Positions 35,311 to 45,007 of a stretch of DNA of 64,000 nt are shown here, piece by piece. The stretch lies in contig CAMHAM010000007.1 in the NCBI GenBank assembly GCA_946183415.1, positions 1 through 64,000 on the forward strand. Direction: 5' to 3'. Both the position numbers and the translations under genes were made by a program. Below the pieces are notes generated by a model. It saw only the letters and a list, made by a program, of their open reading frames with translations, had not been told where the DNA came from and searched no databases. The stretch comes from an uncultured Prevotella sp. (GTDB lineage: Bacteria; Bacteroidota; Bacteroidia; Bacteroidales; Bacteroidaceae). Within the stretch, counting starts at the first letter, position 1; every line of letters starts with the position of its first letter.

Positions 35311-36492
35311 ATGAGAAAAGTTGTCTTTATTTTAGCGGTTGTTTCAGCGCTCAGCGCTTATGCCGCACAGTCAAATGACAGTGTCGATGGAAGATATTTC
35401 CGTCTGTTCGTTCCAACGACTTTTTATCACAATGTGGCAGATAAGTCGTTGGCACTCAACTCAGAATCAGCAGGTAAGGATCAGGTTTCCGATGCCGTTG
35501 ATGCCGCCTTGCTGAATGTTTACCTGAACCGCCCTGATCTTGTGAAGGCTACAGAGACAGAACTGAAGGAATCTGGCGAGATCCGCAATGATGTCAATCT
35601 GCCTATTGAGAATAAGGTGGAGTTTGTGGATAAGGTGGAGCCACCTCTGTTAGTGGATGTCCCACAGGATATCCCTGATACGGTGATGGTTCAGAAGCCT
35701 AAGTTCTGGACCTTCAAGGGTGACGGTTTCCTACAGTTCATGCAGAGCTATATCTCTGGCAACTGGTATAAAGGAGGTGAAAGCAACTATTCAATGTTGG
35801 GTTCGCTGACTCTTGAGGCCAATTACGACAATAAGCACAAGTGGAAGTGGGACAACAAGCTGGAGATGAAACTTGGATTCCTCCATACGCGTACCGACTC
35901 GCTCCATAAGTTCAAGTCGAATGAAGACCTGTTGCGTCTGACAAGTAAGGTAGGACTTGAGGCAGCCAAGAATTGGTACTACACCTTGCAGCTCTTGGCC
36001 TATACCCAGTTCTCAAGAGGCTTGAAAGCGAACGATGAGAAGACTTACTCTGATTTCACATCGCCTTTGAATGTCAACCTCGGTCTTGGTATGGATTATA
36101 AGGTGGAGACAGAGAACAAGCGACTGACAGGAACCATCAACTTCTCACCCATCTCTCTCAACTACCTGTATGTTGACCGTCTGAACCTCGGTCCCAGCTA
36201 TGGACTTGATGAGGGCAAACGTTCAAAGCTCGAGTTTGCTTCTCACCTGACGGCAGACCTGACTTGGAAGATGAATGATGTGGTAACTTGGAAGACGCGC
36301 CTCTATGCTTTCACAGCATATAAACGTGCCCTGATAGAATGGGAAAACACCTTTGAGTTGCGTGTATCTAAGTATATCACTGCCAATCTGTTCCTCTTCC
36401 CACGATTCGACGATGTGAGCGGCTATGACGAAGATTGGGGCTACTGGCAGTTCAAGGAGTTCAGTTCGATTGGATTCGCGTATGCCTTCTGA
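35311..36492 (+). CDS. DUF3078 outer-membrane protein
   Basis: A 393-residue protein with signal peptide (RKVVFILAVVSALSAYAAQ). The family signature is clear: WYKGGESNYSMLGSLTLEANY, WDNKLEMKLGFLHTRTD, SNEDLLRLTSKVGLEAAKNWYY, FDDVSGYDEDWGYWQFKEF and a terminal FAYAF. The many amphipathic strands and the aromatic end suggest a beta-barrel in the outer membrane. The function of this family is not known to me. It is flanked downstream by a bidirectional terminator shared with the DUF1573 gene. Confidence 0.85.
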   Translation: MRKVVFILAVVSALSAYAAQSNDSVDGRYFRLFVPTTFYHNVADKSLALNSESAGKDQVSDAVDAALLNVYLNRPDLVKATETELKESGEIRNDVNLPIENKVEFVDKVEPPLLVDVPQDIPDTVMVQKPKFWTFKGDGFLQFMQSYISGNWYKGGESNYSMLGSLTLEANYDNKHKWKWDNKLEMKLGFLHTRTDSLHKFKSNEDLLRLTSKVGLEAAKNWYYTLQLLAYTQFSRGLKANDEKTYSDFTSPLNVNLGLGMDYKVETENKRLTGTINFSPISLNYLYVDRLNLGPSYGLDEGKRSKLEFASHLTADLTWKMNDVVTWKTRLYAFTAYKRALIEWENTFELRVSKYITANLFLFPRFDDVSGYDEDWGYWQFKEFSSIGFAYAF

Positions 36493-36493
36493 A

Positions 36494-36526
36494 AAGAAAA
36501 AAGACTCGCTAGCGGCGAGTCTTTTT
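36494..36526. terminator. Bidirectional terminator between DUF3078 and DUF1573 genes
   Basis: AAAAAGACTCGC and GCGAGTCTTTTT form a hairpin with A-run and T-run on opposite sides, so it serves both convergent genes. Confidence 0.9.
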
Positions 36527-36529
36527 CAG

Positions 36530-36916
36530 TTATTGTTCTGTCATATCTCCTTCGATGTAGAGTCGGGTCATCTCAACTGCTCCGTTAGTCCTGACAGTAA
36601 TCGATTTCTTGAAGTGACCTGGGAATTTGCCTGTTCCGTTATAGGTTACTTTAATCTCACCCTTCTCTCCTGGCTTAATAGGCGTCTTGGTGTATTCAGG
36701 AACAGTACAGCCGCAGCTGGCAACAGCCTGATTAATGACAAGGGGCTGTTCACCTACGTTGGTATAAGTGAAGGTATACGAAACTACGGGATTCTTTTCA
36801 GAGAAAGTGCCGAAATCGTGAGTGAGTTTATCGAACTTAATCTCTGCAGGTTTCTGTGCGAGTGCAGCAGTTAATCCGCACATCAGCATCAGGGTCATAA
36901 TCACAATTTTCTTCAT
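36530..36916 (-). CDS. DUF1573 domain protein, exported
   Basis: A 128-residue protein: signal peptide KKIVIMTLMLMCGLTAALAQ, then an immunoglobulin-like DUF1573 domain with ITFDKLTHDFGTFSEKNP-type start (EIKFDKLTHDFGTFSEKNP), FTYTNVGEQPLVINQAVASCGCTVPEY and KPGEKGEIKVTYNGTGKFPG. The CGC motif is typical. Families like this are periplasmic or surface; the role is unknown. The gene has its own promoter in the divergent region to aspS. Confidence 0.88.
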   Translation of the reverse strand: MKKIVIMTLMLMCGLTAALAQKPAEIKFDKLTHDFGTFSEKNPVVSYTFTYTNVGEQPLVINQAVASCGCTVPEYTKTPIKPGEKGEIKVTYNGTGKFPGHFKKSITVRTNGAVEMTRLYIEGDMTEQ

Positions 36917-36946
36917 CGCTTTTGTTGTTTATATGAAAAATCGTGG

Positions 36947-36954
36947 CAAAGATA
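36947..36954 (-). promoter_or_regulatory. -7 element for the DUF1573 gene
   Basis: TATCTTTG on the minus strand, about 30 bases before the ATG at 36916. GTGAAAA-type repeats fill the -33 zone. Confidence 0.6.
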
Positions 36955-37050
36955 CTAAAAAGAAGTGAAAAGAGAAAAGTGAAAAGTGAAAAATGTGGCT
37001 TATCAAACATTATTTTTTTGTTTTTCATCTTTTTTTATTAATATTTTATG

Positions 37051-37058
37051 TAATTTTG
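37051..37058 (+). promoter_or_regulatory. -7 element for aspS
   Basis: TAATTTTG, 28 bases before the aspS ATG (37087). No TTTG at the expected distance. Confidence 0.5.
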
Positions 37059-37086
37059 CAGCTCAAAAGGATAAAAGATATAAAAT

Positions 37087-38847
37087 ATGTATAGAAGTAA
37101 AACATGTGGAGAGCTTCGTCTCTCGGACGCAGGCAGTGTGGTAACACTGGCAGGATGGGTACAGCGCAGTCGCAAGATGGGAGGTATGACCTTCGTCGAT
37201 CTGCGCGACCGTTATGGTTTGACACAGTTGGTTTTCAATGAGGCCGACGATGCAGAACTATGTGAACGTGCTAATAAGCTGGGTCGTGAGTTCTGTATTC
37301 AGGTAAAGGGTGAAGTAAGTGAGCGCCAGAGCAAGAACCCCAAGATGCCAACTGGTGACATCGAAATTCTTGTTAAAGAACTGAATATTCTCAGCGAGAG
37401 TCTCACACCTCCATTTACGATTGAAGATAATACTGATGGCGGTGATGATATCCGTATGAAGTATCGTTATCTCGATCTTCGTCGTGCTGCTGTTCGTAAG
37501 AATCTTGAACTGCGTCACCGCATGACCATCCTGATTCGTAACTTCCTCGATGCTAAGGACTTCATCGAGGTAGAGACACCTATCCTGATTGGTTCTACTC
37601 CAGAGGGAGCGCGCGACTTTGTGGTGCCTTCTCGTATGAATCCAGGACAGTTCTATGCGCTGCCTCAGTCTCCTCAGACCTTGAAACAGTTGCTGATGGT
37701 GTCAGGTTTCGACCGTTACTTCCAGATTGCCAAGTGTTTCCGTGATGAGGATCTCCGTGCAGACCGTCAGCCTGAGTTCACACAGATCGACTGTGAGATG
37801 TCGTTTGTTGAACAGGAAGATGTACTGCAACTCTTCGAGGATATGGCCCGTCATCTGTTTAAAGAGGTGCGTGGTGTGGAGCTTCCCCCACTGCAGCGTA
37901 TGACTTGGCATGAGGCCATGCGTCGCTTCGGATCAGATAAGCCCGATCTTCGTTTCGGTATGGAGTTCGTCGAGCTGATGGATCAGCTGAAGGGTACAGG
38001 AACCTTCCCTGTATTCAACGAAGCTAACTATATCGGTGGTATTTGCGTGCCTGGTTGTGCCAACTATTCCCGTAAGCAGCTTGATGAGTTGACCGAGTTC
38101 GTGAAGCGTCCTCAGGTAGGTGCCAAGGGCTTGGTTTATGTCAAATTCAATGAAGATGGTACTGTTAAGTCCAGCATCGATAAGTTCTATAAGCCTGAAG
38201 TATGGGCAAAAGTCAAGGAAGCAACAGGTGCCAAGGATGGTGACCTTTTACTGATCCTTTCTGGCGACAATGCCAATAAGACACGCATCCAGCTCTGTAC
38301 CCTCCGTCTGGAAATGGGCGATCGTCTCGGACTTCGTGATAAGGACAACTTCGTATGTCTGTGGATTGTCGACTTCCCACTCTTTGAGTGGAGCGATGAG
38401 GAGCAGCGCCTGATGGCAACTCACCACCCGTTCACCATGCCTAATCCTGATGACATTCCTCTGTTGGATACAGCCCCAGAAAAGGTTCGTGCTGTCGCTT
38501 ACGATTTTGTCTGCAATGGTGTCGAGGTTGGTGGCGGTTCTCTCCGTATCCACGATGGTAAACTGCAGGAGAAGATGTTCCAGATTCTCGGTTTCACCCC
38601 CGAGAGAGCGATGGCTCAGTTCGGCTTCCTTATCAATGCCTTCAAGTACGGTGCGCCTCCTCACGCAGGTCTTGCTTTTGGTCTCGACCGTTTCGTATCG
38701 TTGATGGCAGGTCTCGACAGCATTCGCGATTGCATTGCTTTCCCGAAGAATAATAGTGGTCGCGATGTGATGTTGGATGCCCCTGGTGAGTTAGATCCGA
38801 AACAGCTTGAAGAACTCCAGTTGCGCATTGACTTACATCAAGAATAA
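37087..38847 (+). CDS. aspS: Aspartyl-tRNA synthetase
   Basis: A 586-residue class II aminoacyl-tRNA synthetase of the bacterial type. An N-terminal OB-fold anticodon domain ([22 protein letters not shown]) precedes the catalytic domain. Motif 2 is in [30 protein letters not shown], motif 3 in [15 protein letters not shown] near the C-terminus. The GAD insertion (about residues 290-410) is present, as in bacterial-type enzymes. Gln versus Asn discrimination cannot be settled by eye. It stands alone with its own promoter. Confidence 0.97.
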   Translation: MYRSKTCGELRLSDAGSVVTLAGWVQRSRKMGGMTFVDLRDRYGLTQLVFNEADDAELCERANKLGREFCIQVKGEVSERQSKNPKMPTGDIEILVKELNILSESLTPPFTIEDNTDGGDDIRMKYRYLDLRRAAVRKNLELRHRMTILIRNFLDAKDFIEVETPILIGSTPEGARDFVVPSRMNPGQFYALPQSPQTLKQLLMVSGFDRYFQIAKCFRDEDLRADRQPEFTQIDCEMSFVEQEDVLQLFEDMARHLFKEVRGVELPPLQRMTWHEAMRRFGSDKPDLRFGMEFVELMDQLKGTGTFPVFNEANYIGGICVPGCANYSRKQLDELTEFVKRPQVGAKGLVYVKFNEDGTVKSSIDKFYKPEVWAKVKEATGAKDGDLLLILSGDNANKTRIQLCTLRLEMGDRLGLRDKDNFVCLWIVDFPLFEWSDEEQRLMATHHPFTMPNPDDIPLLDTAPEKVRAVAYDFVCNGVEVGGGSLRIHDGKLQEKMFQILGFTPERAMAQFGFLINAFKYGAPPHAGLAFGLDRFVSLMAGLDSIRDCIAFPKNNSGRDVMLDAPGELDPKQLEELQLRIDLHQE

Positions 38848-38902
38848 TTGACATTTTGCCAAAAATACTTAAATATAAATAACTTGTCTGAATAATAAGT
38901 GT

Positions 38903-38910
38903 TAATTTTG
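38903..38910 (+). promoter_or_regulatory. Candidate -7 element for the histone-tailed winged-helix gene
   Basis: TAATTTTG, 58 bases before the ATG at 38969, with TTG slightly too close upstream. A weak match. Confidence 0.4.
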
Positions 38911-38968
38911 CACTCGAAATTTAGAATATGAGGTAAAACTTCAATAAAGTATTAATTTTTTAAGAACT

Positions 38969-39280
38969 ATGGCAGAAAAGAAAGCAACAGCTAAAAAGGC
39001 TACTGAGACAAAGGCAGCCGCAGCTAAGAAAACCACAACCGTTAAGAAGGCCGCTGCTCCTAAGGCAGCTGCAAAGTCTGTATTCGCAGTAAACGCTGAG
39101 AACGCTGGTTTCAAGGCAGGAGATGTATATCAGGCACTGGCCGCAGCTGGTAAGGCTCTCGCAGTAAATGAGATTGCTAAGGCTGCTAAGATCTCTGAGG
39201 AGGAGACTCTTCTCGGTCTGGGATGGCTCTTCAAGGAGGGCAAGCTCGCTAACGATGGTGAGAAAGTTACATTGGCATAA
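38969..39280 (+). CDS. Winged helix-turn-helix protein with histone H1-like Lys/Ala tail
   Basis: A 103-residue protein in two parts. Residues 1-36 are almost only Lys, Ala and Thr (KKATAKKATETKAAAAKKTT, then VKKAAAPKAAAK), like a eukaryotic histone H1 tail. Residues 37-103 form a winged-helix domain: AGDVYQALAAAGKALAVNEIAKAAKI, LLGLGWLFKEGKLANDGEKVTLA. The second part matches my recollection of the DUF2582 winged-helix family (PF10771). It probably binds DNA without strong sequence preference and may act as a nucleoid protein. It is followed by a strong terminator. Confidence 0.85.
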   Translation: MAEKKATAKKATETKAAAAKKTTTVKKAAAPKAAAKSVFAVNAENAGFKAGDVYQALAAAGKALAVNEIAKAAKISEEETLLGLGWLFKEGKLANDGEKVTLA

Positions 39281-39300
39281 GACAATTTAACGAAGAATAG

Positions 39301-39334
39301 AAAAGGTCGGTAAGCACTTTACCGACCTTTTTTT
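39301..39334 (+). terminator. Intrinsic terminator after the winged-helix gene
   Basis: AAGGTCGGTAA pairs with TTACCGACCTT around a short loop and is followed by a seven-T run. The next gene starts six bases later. Confidence 0.9.
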
Positions 39335-39339
39335 CTCCA

Positions 39340-39678
39340 ATGACATACGACAAGCAGATATTACAGATACTCATTGAGGTTGGGGAGAAGGGCATCAGTG
39401 TTCAGCAGATGTCCAAGCATATTTTCAACCAGAATGTAAGTCTGTTTTATACCCCTGATTTCGAAGAAATCCGTACCTACGTCCAGCAATACTTATTGAA
39501 AAACTCCAAGTCTGATCTCTCTTTGATTGAATCCACAGGTCAGCGTGGCTGTTACCGTCTGAACACCCAGCATAATGCCGATGCCCGCCAGTTAATCATC
39601 GAATTCCGAGAGTCTCGTCAGACAGAAGAAAAAGAAGAGAAGCCCGCCGTCGACCTCTCTCTTGATTTATTTGCTTGA
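39340..39678 (+). CDS. Small conserved-looking hypothetical protein, possibly winged-helix
   Basis: A 112-residue soluble protein I do not recognise by name. The start TYDKQILQILIEVGEKGISVQQMSKHIFNQN resembles a helix-turn-helix with a short N-terminal helix, and the RGCYRLN segment could be a wing. The C-terminal 20 residues are acidic and low in complexity ([18 protein letters not shown]). It begins just after the terminator, so it may depend on read-through, and overlaps the convergent glycosyltransferase gene by 12 bases. The DNA-binding suggestion is inference. Confidence 0.6.
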   Translation: MTYDKQILQILIEVGEKGISVQQMSKHIFNQNVSLFYTPDFEEIRTYVQQYLLKNSKSDLSLIESTGQRGCYRLNTQHNADARQLIIEFRESRQTEEKEEKPAVDLSLDLFA

Positions 39679-40803
39679 AGCATTCCGTTTGTAGATGCTT
39701 TCGTATAGATCCAACAAATGCTCAGCCGTCTGTTGCCAAGAGAAGCATTTGGCTCGTATGGGACCGATTTCCTTCTGTCGCTGATATAATGCCTCATCCT
39801 TTTCTAACTGCAGCATCTTATCTGCGATTTCGTCAGGGTTTTCCGGATTAATTAGGATAGCTTCGGGTCCTCCAATCTCTGGCATCGAAGAAGTGTTAGA
39901 AGTAATGACTGGTGTTCCACAGGCCATAGCCTCCAATAGTGGAATGCCAAAGCTCTCCCTCAGCGAGGTGTAGAGGAAGGCAAAAGCCTTATTATATATA
40001 TAAGGTAGATCTTTGTTTACGATATAGCCTGGCATCACGATCTTGGGGAGTATGCTCTCAATGTGGTTTCTCTCGATAATACTGCTTAGAAATGACTTGT
40101 CAAGATCTGCCATCAGCAACTGACGTTTTACCTCCGACTTCTCCAGGTATTTCGAGTAGGCAACAAGTGTCCGTTCCGTGTTCTTCTTAGGATCAGTGTT
40201 ACCAAGGAAGAAGAAATAGCCTGGTGAGTCGATATACTTTTTATATATCTGTTCGGGGTCTTCTTGAGGTTTGAACCATTCGTTGTAGCCATTGTAAATC
40301 ATGGCAATCTTGCCCTGTGGAATATCCAACTTCGACATGATATTGTTTTTCTCGAAGTTCGAGACAGTGATGATGCGCTTACATTTCTTGAGGATGCGTG
40401 GAACGACAAGTCTGCGATAAAACCAACCCATGTTCTGATAGAACGATTTGTTGGCTTTGTCTCTTGGTTCCAAGAAGATAATGTCGTGTAAAGTCAGGAT
40501 GAGTGGGATCTTACAACGGATGGGGGCAGTGTTACTCGTGCAGTGAAGTATGTCCAGATTCAGTTCGTTGGCAGCTTTCAGAAGAGTTACCTGTTCCCAA
40601 AGCGGATAGAAGTCACCACCTATTTCCAGAATGTGCACATTCTGGGTGTCCTCCAGGCATCTATCGTCACCAGGGGCAACAAACACGAAGTATTCATTCC
40701 TTGTATCTATCTTCTGAAGTTCACGAATCTCCTGTAGCACCACATAGTCCATGCCGTGCTTATTCTTGCGGAAGATTCTCTGAGCTTCAATACCGATTCT
40801 CAT
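39667..40803 (-). CDS. Glycosyltransferase family 4 protein
   Basis: A 378-residue GT-B enzyme that transfers a sugar from a nucleotide donor to a growing surface glycan. The C-terminal half has [38 protein letters not shown] (the EX7E donor-binding motif, Glu to Glu over SFGIPLL) and [19 protein letters not shown]. The N-terminal acceptor half contains [13 protein letters not shown]. Sugar and acceptor are unknown. It overlaps the upstream acyltransferase by four bases, so the two form a small operon at the left edge of the glycan island. Confidence 0.88.
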   Translation of the reverse strand: MRIGIEAQRIFRKNKHGMDYVVLQEIRELQKIDTRNEYFVFVAPGDDRCLEDTQNVHILEIGGDFYPLWEQVTLLKAANELNLDILHCTSNTAPIRCKIPLILTLHDIIFLEPRDKANKSFYQNMGWFYRRLVVPRILKKCKRIITVSNFEKNNIMSKLDIPQGKIAMIYNGYNEWFKPQEDPEQIYKKYIDSPGYFFFLGNTDPKKNTERTLVAYSKYLEKSEVKRQLLMADLDKSFLSSIIERNHIESILPKIVMPGYIVNKDLPYIYNKAFAFLYTSLRESFGIPLLEAMACGTPVITSNTSSMPEIGGPEAILINPENPDEIADKMLQLEKDEALYQRQKEIGPIRAKCFSWQQTAEHLLDLYESIYKRNASSK

Positions 40804-41390
40804 ATCTGCTTGATGATTTTTGCTGGCACCCCAGCCACGAGCGAGTGGGGTGGCACATCCTTAGTAACAACAGCTCCAGCGGCAACAACAGAATGATCCC
40901 CGATAGTGACCCCTGGCAGAATCACGGCATTCGCACCAATCCAGATGTCATTACCGATGGTGACAGGCTTTGTTGACACGCCTTGCTCATCAATTCTACT
41001 ATCAGGATTCTCAAAGTTATGATTTAGTGCCGTCATAGTAATTCCCTGTGCCAGATTCACATGATTGCCAATAGTCACAGGGCCGATGATGGTATTATGC
41101 AGCCCCACTCGGGTGTAGTCGCCGATAATCACATCGCCCACCGCATTATTGATGCAGGCAAACGATTCCACAACTGAATAATCGCCCAAAGAGAATTTTC
41201 GGTACGGAGGTGTATCCATCCTTGCAGAACGATGAATCACCGAGTGCTTCCCCCGATGTTGGTACAATGGTGCCAACAATCTGACGAACCATCGTGGCCT
41301 TGTCTCCACTTGGTTCATAATCATCCAGTCAAAGAACTTCTTCCACTTCGGATTGTTCTTGAACCTCTCTCTGAGGGCTTCGCTATTCAT
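40800..41390 (-). CDS. Left-handed beta-helix (hexapeptide) acyltransferase, putative O-acetyltransferase
   Basis: A 196-residue protein with hexapeptide repeats over residues 75-190: [81 protein letters not shown]. The catalytic His is in LNHNFENP. It resembles WcaF- or maltose-O-acetyltransferase-like enzymes and would acetylate a sugar with acetyl-CoA. The start at 41390 has an excellent promoter 20 bases upstream that overlaps the divergent glf promoter. Confidence 0.9.
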   Translation of the reverse strand: MNSEALRERFKNNPKWKKFFDWMIMNQVETRPRWFVRLLAPLYQHRGKHSVIHRSARMDTPPYRKFSLGDYSVVESFACINNAVGDVIIGDYTRVGLHNTIIGPVTIGNHVNLAQGITMTALNHNFENPDSRIDEQGVSTKPVTIGNDIWIGANAVILPGVTIGDHSVVAAGAVVTKDVPPHSLVAGVPAKIIKQI

Positions 41391-41411
41391 CCCATTTCAC
41401 ATTTATGACCA

Positions 41412-41443
41412 CAAAAGTACGAATAATTTTGTATAATTCCAAA
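41412..41443 (-). promoter_or_regulatory. Promoter of the acyltransferase/GT4 unit
   Basis: On the minus strand: TTTG (complement of 41440-41443), 20 bases, TACTTTTG (complement of 41412-41419). The -33 zone interleaves with that of the divergent glf promoter. Confidence 0.8.
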
Positions 41444-41459
41444 TTTTTCCTTATTTTTG
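41428..41459 (+). promoter_or_regulatory. Promoter of glf
   Basis: TTTG at 41428-41431, 20 bases, TATTTTTG at 41452-41459, then the ATG at 41475. Confidence 0.8.
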
Positions 41460-41474
41460 CCGAAAAATCTGTGA

Positions 41475-42608
41475 ATGATGGAGAAACAATATGATTATCT
41501 GATAGTAGGTGCTGGTATCTACGGGGCTACGTTTGCCTGCATGGCTCATCGCCAAGGCAAGCGCTGTCTGGTTATCGACAAACGTAATCATCTCGGAGGA
41601 AATATCTATTGCGAGAACATCGAAGGCATCAATGTTCATAAGTATGGTGCACATATTTTCCATACCTCCAATAAAAAAGTTTGGGACTTCGTGAACTCTA
41701 TTGTCGAGTTCAATCGCTATACCAATTCTCCCATTGCCAATTATAAAGGTAAGCAGTATAACCTGCCCTTTAATATGAATACCTTCTACCAGATGTGGGG
41801 TGTTCTGACTCCTGCGGAGGCTCAAGCCAAGATAGAAGAACAGCGCCAGGAGGCATTAGCTAAGATGAAGGCTGATGGTGTCACTGAACCACGCAACTTG
41901 GAAGAACAAGCCCAGTTGCTGATAGGTAAGGATATCTACGAGATTCTGATTAAAGGTTATACTGAAAAGCAATGGGGGCGTAAATGCAGTGAACTTCCTG
42001 CTTTTATCATCAAGCGCTTACCTGTCCGTTTTGTCCATGACAATAATTACTTCAATGACCGTTTCCAGGGCATCCCCATTGGTGGCTTTAACAAACTCAT
42101 TGATGGTCTGCTCGAAGGAGTAGACATCAGGCTGAATTCCGATTTCTTTGATGACCGTAAGCATTGGGAGCAGATTGCCGATAGAATACTCTATACTGGC
42201 AAACTCGATGAATATTACGGATACCGTTTTGGTAAACTGGAATACCGGACTGTCCGTTTCGAGGAAGAGGTCCTTGATATGCCCAATTTCCAGGGCAACG
42301 CGGTCATGAATTTCACCGATGCAGACGTCCCCTATACCCGCATTATTGAGCACAAACACTTCGAGATGTTTGGTGACGATGTCTACAAATGTCCCAAGAC
42401 AGTCATCTCCCGTGAGTACTCTTCTGAGTGGAAGGATGGCATGGAACCCTATTACAGCGTGAACGACGAGAAGAATATGTCGCTCTATCAGCAATATCGT
42501 ACCCTTGCCGATCAGGATGCTAATCTTATACTCGGTGGTCATCTCGCCGAATATAAGTACTACGACATGGCTCCCATCGTTGAGAAAGTCATGGGATTGT
42601 TTGAGTGA
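41475..42608 (+). CDS. glf: UDP-galactopyranose mutase
   Basis: A 377-residue FAD enzyme that converts UDP-galactopyranose to UDP-galactofuranose. The dinucleotide-binding start YDYLIVGAGIYGATFA is followed by HLGGNIYCENIEGINVHKYGAHIFHTSNKKVWDF, typical of Glf. GYTEKQWGRKCSELPAFIIKRLPVR, later YTGKLDEYYGYRFGKLEYRTVRFE, and VPYTRIIEHKHF also match. Two ATGs in tandem (41475 and 41478) may both serve. It implies that a furanosyl galactose is part of the polymer made by this island. Confidence 0.96.
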   Translation: MMEKQYDYLIVGAGIYGATFACMAHRQGKRCLVIDKRNHLGGNIYCENIEGINVHKYGAHIFHTSNKKVWDFVNSIVEFNRYTNSPIANYKGKQYNLPFNMNTFYQMWGVLTPAEAQAKIEEQRQEALAKMKADGVTEPRNLEEQAQLLIGKDIYEILIKGYTEKQWGRKCSELPAFIIKRLPVRFVHDNNYFNDRFQGIPIGGFNKLIDGLLEGVDIRLNSDFFDDRKHWEQIADRILYTGKLDEYYGYRFGKLEYRTVRFEEEVLDMPNFQGNAVMNFTDADVPYTRIIEHKHFEMFGDDVYKCPKTVISREYSSEWKDGMEPYYSVNDEKNMSLYQQYRTLADQDANLILGGHLAEYKYYDMAPIVEKVMGLFE

Positions 42609-42620
42609 TTAGTGCTATCT

Positions 42621-43796
42621 TCAATTCTCGGTCAGTTGTTTCCATTGCTCAATAATTTGATGGATGTCAAATCGTTGGGCAATATTTTTTGCTTTTTGAG
42701 ATTCCACCTGCCAATTAAGTTTGGTCGCTTCTTCCAGCCTAAGGGCTAATTCTTGCGTATTTCCGTTCTGAAAGTACATGCCCAGATCACCAAGAATCTC
42801 TTTGCTTACAGGTAAGTCTGAACTGACGACGGGTAGTCCGTGTGACATGGCCTCTACTAAGACCAGTGGCATACCTTCCCATCGGGAACTTAGCACATAG
42901 ATTTGAGCCTGAGAATAGTATTGTTGTATCTGATTGGTAAACGGGTGGATAGTTATTCTGTCTTCTAACTGATATCGTTTTATCATCGATTTAAACTTAG
43001 GCTCTTCGTCCCCTTCCCCTACAATGACAAGCTGCCAATCCTTGTTGCGATGGGCAAATATATCAAAGGCTTCTATTAAGATGTCAATTCCTTTGTGTAG
43101 TGGTGTAAATCGTCCGATAGTCAAGAAACTCCTGGTTGTTCCTGTTGATGGTTTACCGGGTTTTAAGGTAAGTGGATTATAGATGACTTTCGGCATAAAC
43201 CTGCTATCATACGAATGATATTTATGGGCATCATCTTGGCATAGTACTACCACATCGTCCAATTTCTGAAATTGATAAACATAATGCCGTTTTCTCTCCG
43301 CACCTATAAAGTAATGCGAATTCTCTCCAAAGATAGCTTCGAAGGAGTTGTGAATCCACCCGATGAGTTTTGTGTGTGGCAGAAAAGGTCTTAGCGTCGC
43401 TAATCTTGCAGCTAATGGCGCATGCACCCCGATAATAACATCGTATTGACCTTGTTGCAGTTCTGCCAATAATGCATGTCTTAATTCTGACGGATAGGAG
43501 CTTCTCGCGTATAAATCCGAACTCCATTCGTTTTGTGGCTGAAGCTTCAGATAGATGCCACTATAGATTCTGCAGATTTTCCTTTTGAATGTGCTGATGG
43601 CAGGATATGAAAAGAACCTGTAATTGATACTTGCTTCATTGAGATTATACAAGGCTATGTCTTTTTGCTTCGGATGGTCAAAGGTAACAATGGTGACAGC
43701 ATTGTCTTTTGCCAGCTCTTTGGCAATGACAGCAGTCACTCTTTGTACTCCGCCAATGGTGAATATACTGTCTACGACAAAGCAGATCTTCTTCAT
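42621..43796 (-). CDS. Glycosyltransferase family 4 protein
   Basis: A 391-residue GT-B enzyme. The N-terminus is KKICFVVDSIFTIGGVQRVTAVIAKEL. The donor-binding half has SFLTIGRFTPLHKGIDILIEAF and LSSRWEGMPLVLVEAMSHGLPVVSSDLP, including EX7E. It is the second gene of a two-gene minus unit, overlapping the one before it by four bases (ATGA). It is convergent with glf, 12 bases away. Donor sugar unknown. Confidence 0.88.
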   Translation of the reverse strand: MKKICFVVDSIFTIGGVQRVTAVIAKELAKDNAVTIVTFDHPKQKDIALYNLNEASINYRFFSYPAISTFKRKICRIYSGIYLKLQPQNEWSSDLYARSSYPSELRHALLAELQQGQYDVIIGVHAPLAARLATLRPFLPHTKLIGWIHNSFEAIFGENSHYFIGAERKRHYVYQFQKLDDVVVLCQDDAHKYHSYDSRFMPKVIYNPLTLKPGKPSTGTTRSFLTIGRFTPLHKGIDILIEAFDIFAHRNKDWQLVIVGEGDEEPKFKSMIKRYQLEDRITIHPFTNQIQQYYSQAQIYVLSSRWEGMPLVLVEAMSHGLPVVSSDLPVSKEILGDLGMYFQNGNTQELALRLEEATKLNWQVESQKAKNIAQRFDIHQIIEQWKQLTEN

Positions 43797-44911
43797 GATT
43801 TAAGAATGTTATTAAGTACAATTTTCATCTGATGATCCCAAGAAAGATCTTTGATGGAATCTCTGATTTCTTGAGGAGACATCTTTAGTTGCTTGTAGAA
43901 ACTGATAATTTGGTCAATGTCTATAGGTGTATCATTGGCTGGAGCTTTCAGAACGTATGGCCTGCCATCAAAATCGCTATCTGTTTCTGAATAGATAAAT
44001 GGTATGCCTCTTGCTGCATATTCTCTGTTTTTGAGAGTCTTTATTTTTTCTATGCCTACACGATGCCTTCCCAAACTTCCTATACCAAAATCACAGACAT
44101 TGAATAGTTTGTCAAGTTCTTCTCCGTGTTTTTTCCCGTGAATAATGACGTGTTCTTCCATGCTGTTCTTTGTGATGATATTCTTGAAATCCGCCTCTTC
44201 TCCAGCAGAGAAAAAATAACCGACGACATGGAATTTCACATTGTAATGCCTGGGTGTGGAATAGTATTTTTTCAGACCAGAAATGACTCTGTCAAAACCA
44301 TGCCATTTATGTATTTCTGCTACGCCTATTAAATTAAGTTCTTTCGATGTGTCATTTGTGACAGTTTTCATCTTAATGATGTTGAAAGCGATACCATTTG
44401 AGATTCGAATAGTCTTTTGCCCAAAGATGCTTTTATAATCAGAAAAGGTAACTATAGCATCGAGTTGCTTTGCTAGACAGTGCCTGAAAATTCTATCTTG
44501 GAAAATCTGATTGTTGATGCCTTGGACTTTATATTCCAGATCATACGGGTAAGTTGGAATCTCCATCACCACCTTCATGCCAGACCGTTTCATACGTTTC
44601 ACCATTCTAATCGTAAAGGGATTGGCATTGTGGTTTGACCTGATATATACTATTCCTATGTTGTTTCGGATAGCATAATCGAAAATGGAGTCAAATTCAA
44701 TCCTTTTCTTAATTTTACTGAGCAATCCCTTTCCGTAATTCGCTATTATGGAGTGGTCTACCATTCTTTTTTTTTCATTGGTTTCATCCATGTAGCATAG
44801 TTGAACATCCATGCCACAAGCTTTAAAAGCATCCACTTGGTATGAAATCTTCTTGCTGATACCATTACTTGGATCAAAGCCATGAAATATCAAGAAAAGA
44901 ATCTTTTTCAT
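43793..44911 (-). CDS. Glycosyltransferase (GT-B fold), atypical
   Basis: A 372-residue protein with a GT-B layout: KKILFLIFHGFDPSNGISKKISYQVDAF, then ELNLIGVAEIHKWHGFDRVISGLKKYY, VIIHGKKHGEELDKLFNVCDFGIGSLGRHRVGIEKIKTLKNREYAARGIPFIYSETDSDFD. The usual EX7E motif is not clear; the equivalent site reads GIEKIKTLKNREYAARG. Similar proteins occur in exopolysaccharide loci. The start codon lies in a very AT-rich stretch. It is first in a minus unit with the GT4 gene. Confidence 0.78.
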   Translation of the reverse strand: MKKILFLIFHGFDPSNGISKKISYQVDAFKACGMDVQLCYMDETNEKKRMVDHSIIANYGKGLLSKIKKRIEFDSIFDYAIRNNIGIVYIRSNHNANPFTIRMVKRMKRSGMKVVMEIPTYPYDLEYKVQGINNQIFQDRIFRHCLAKQLDAIVTFSDYKSIFGQKTIRISNGIAFNIIKMKTVTNDTSKELNLIGVAEIHKWHGFDRVISGLKKYYSTPRHYNVKFHVVGYFFSAGEEADFKNIITKNSMEEHVIIHGKKHGEELDKLFNVCDFGIGSLGRHRVGIEKIKTLKNREYAARGIPFIYSETDSDFDGRPYVLKAPANDTPIDIDQIISFYKQLKMSPQEIRDSIKDLSWDHQMKIVLNNILKS

Positions 44912-45007
44912 TCAAAACTTACTATTATTTTGTGCGCTAAATTAGCTATATTTTTGCTACTAGCCAAATTCTTGGGATTTTTTTTTCTTTTTTTCAAATA
45001 TAAATCG

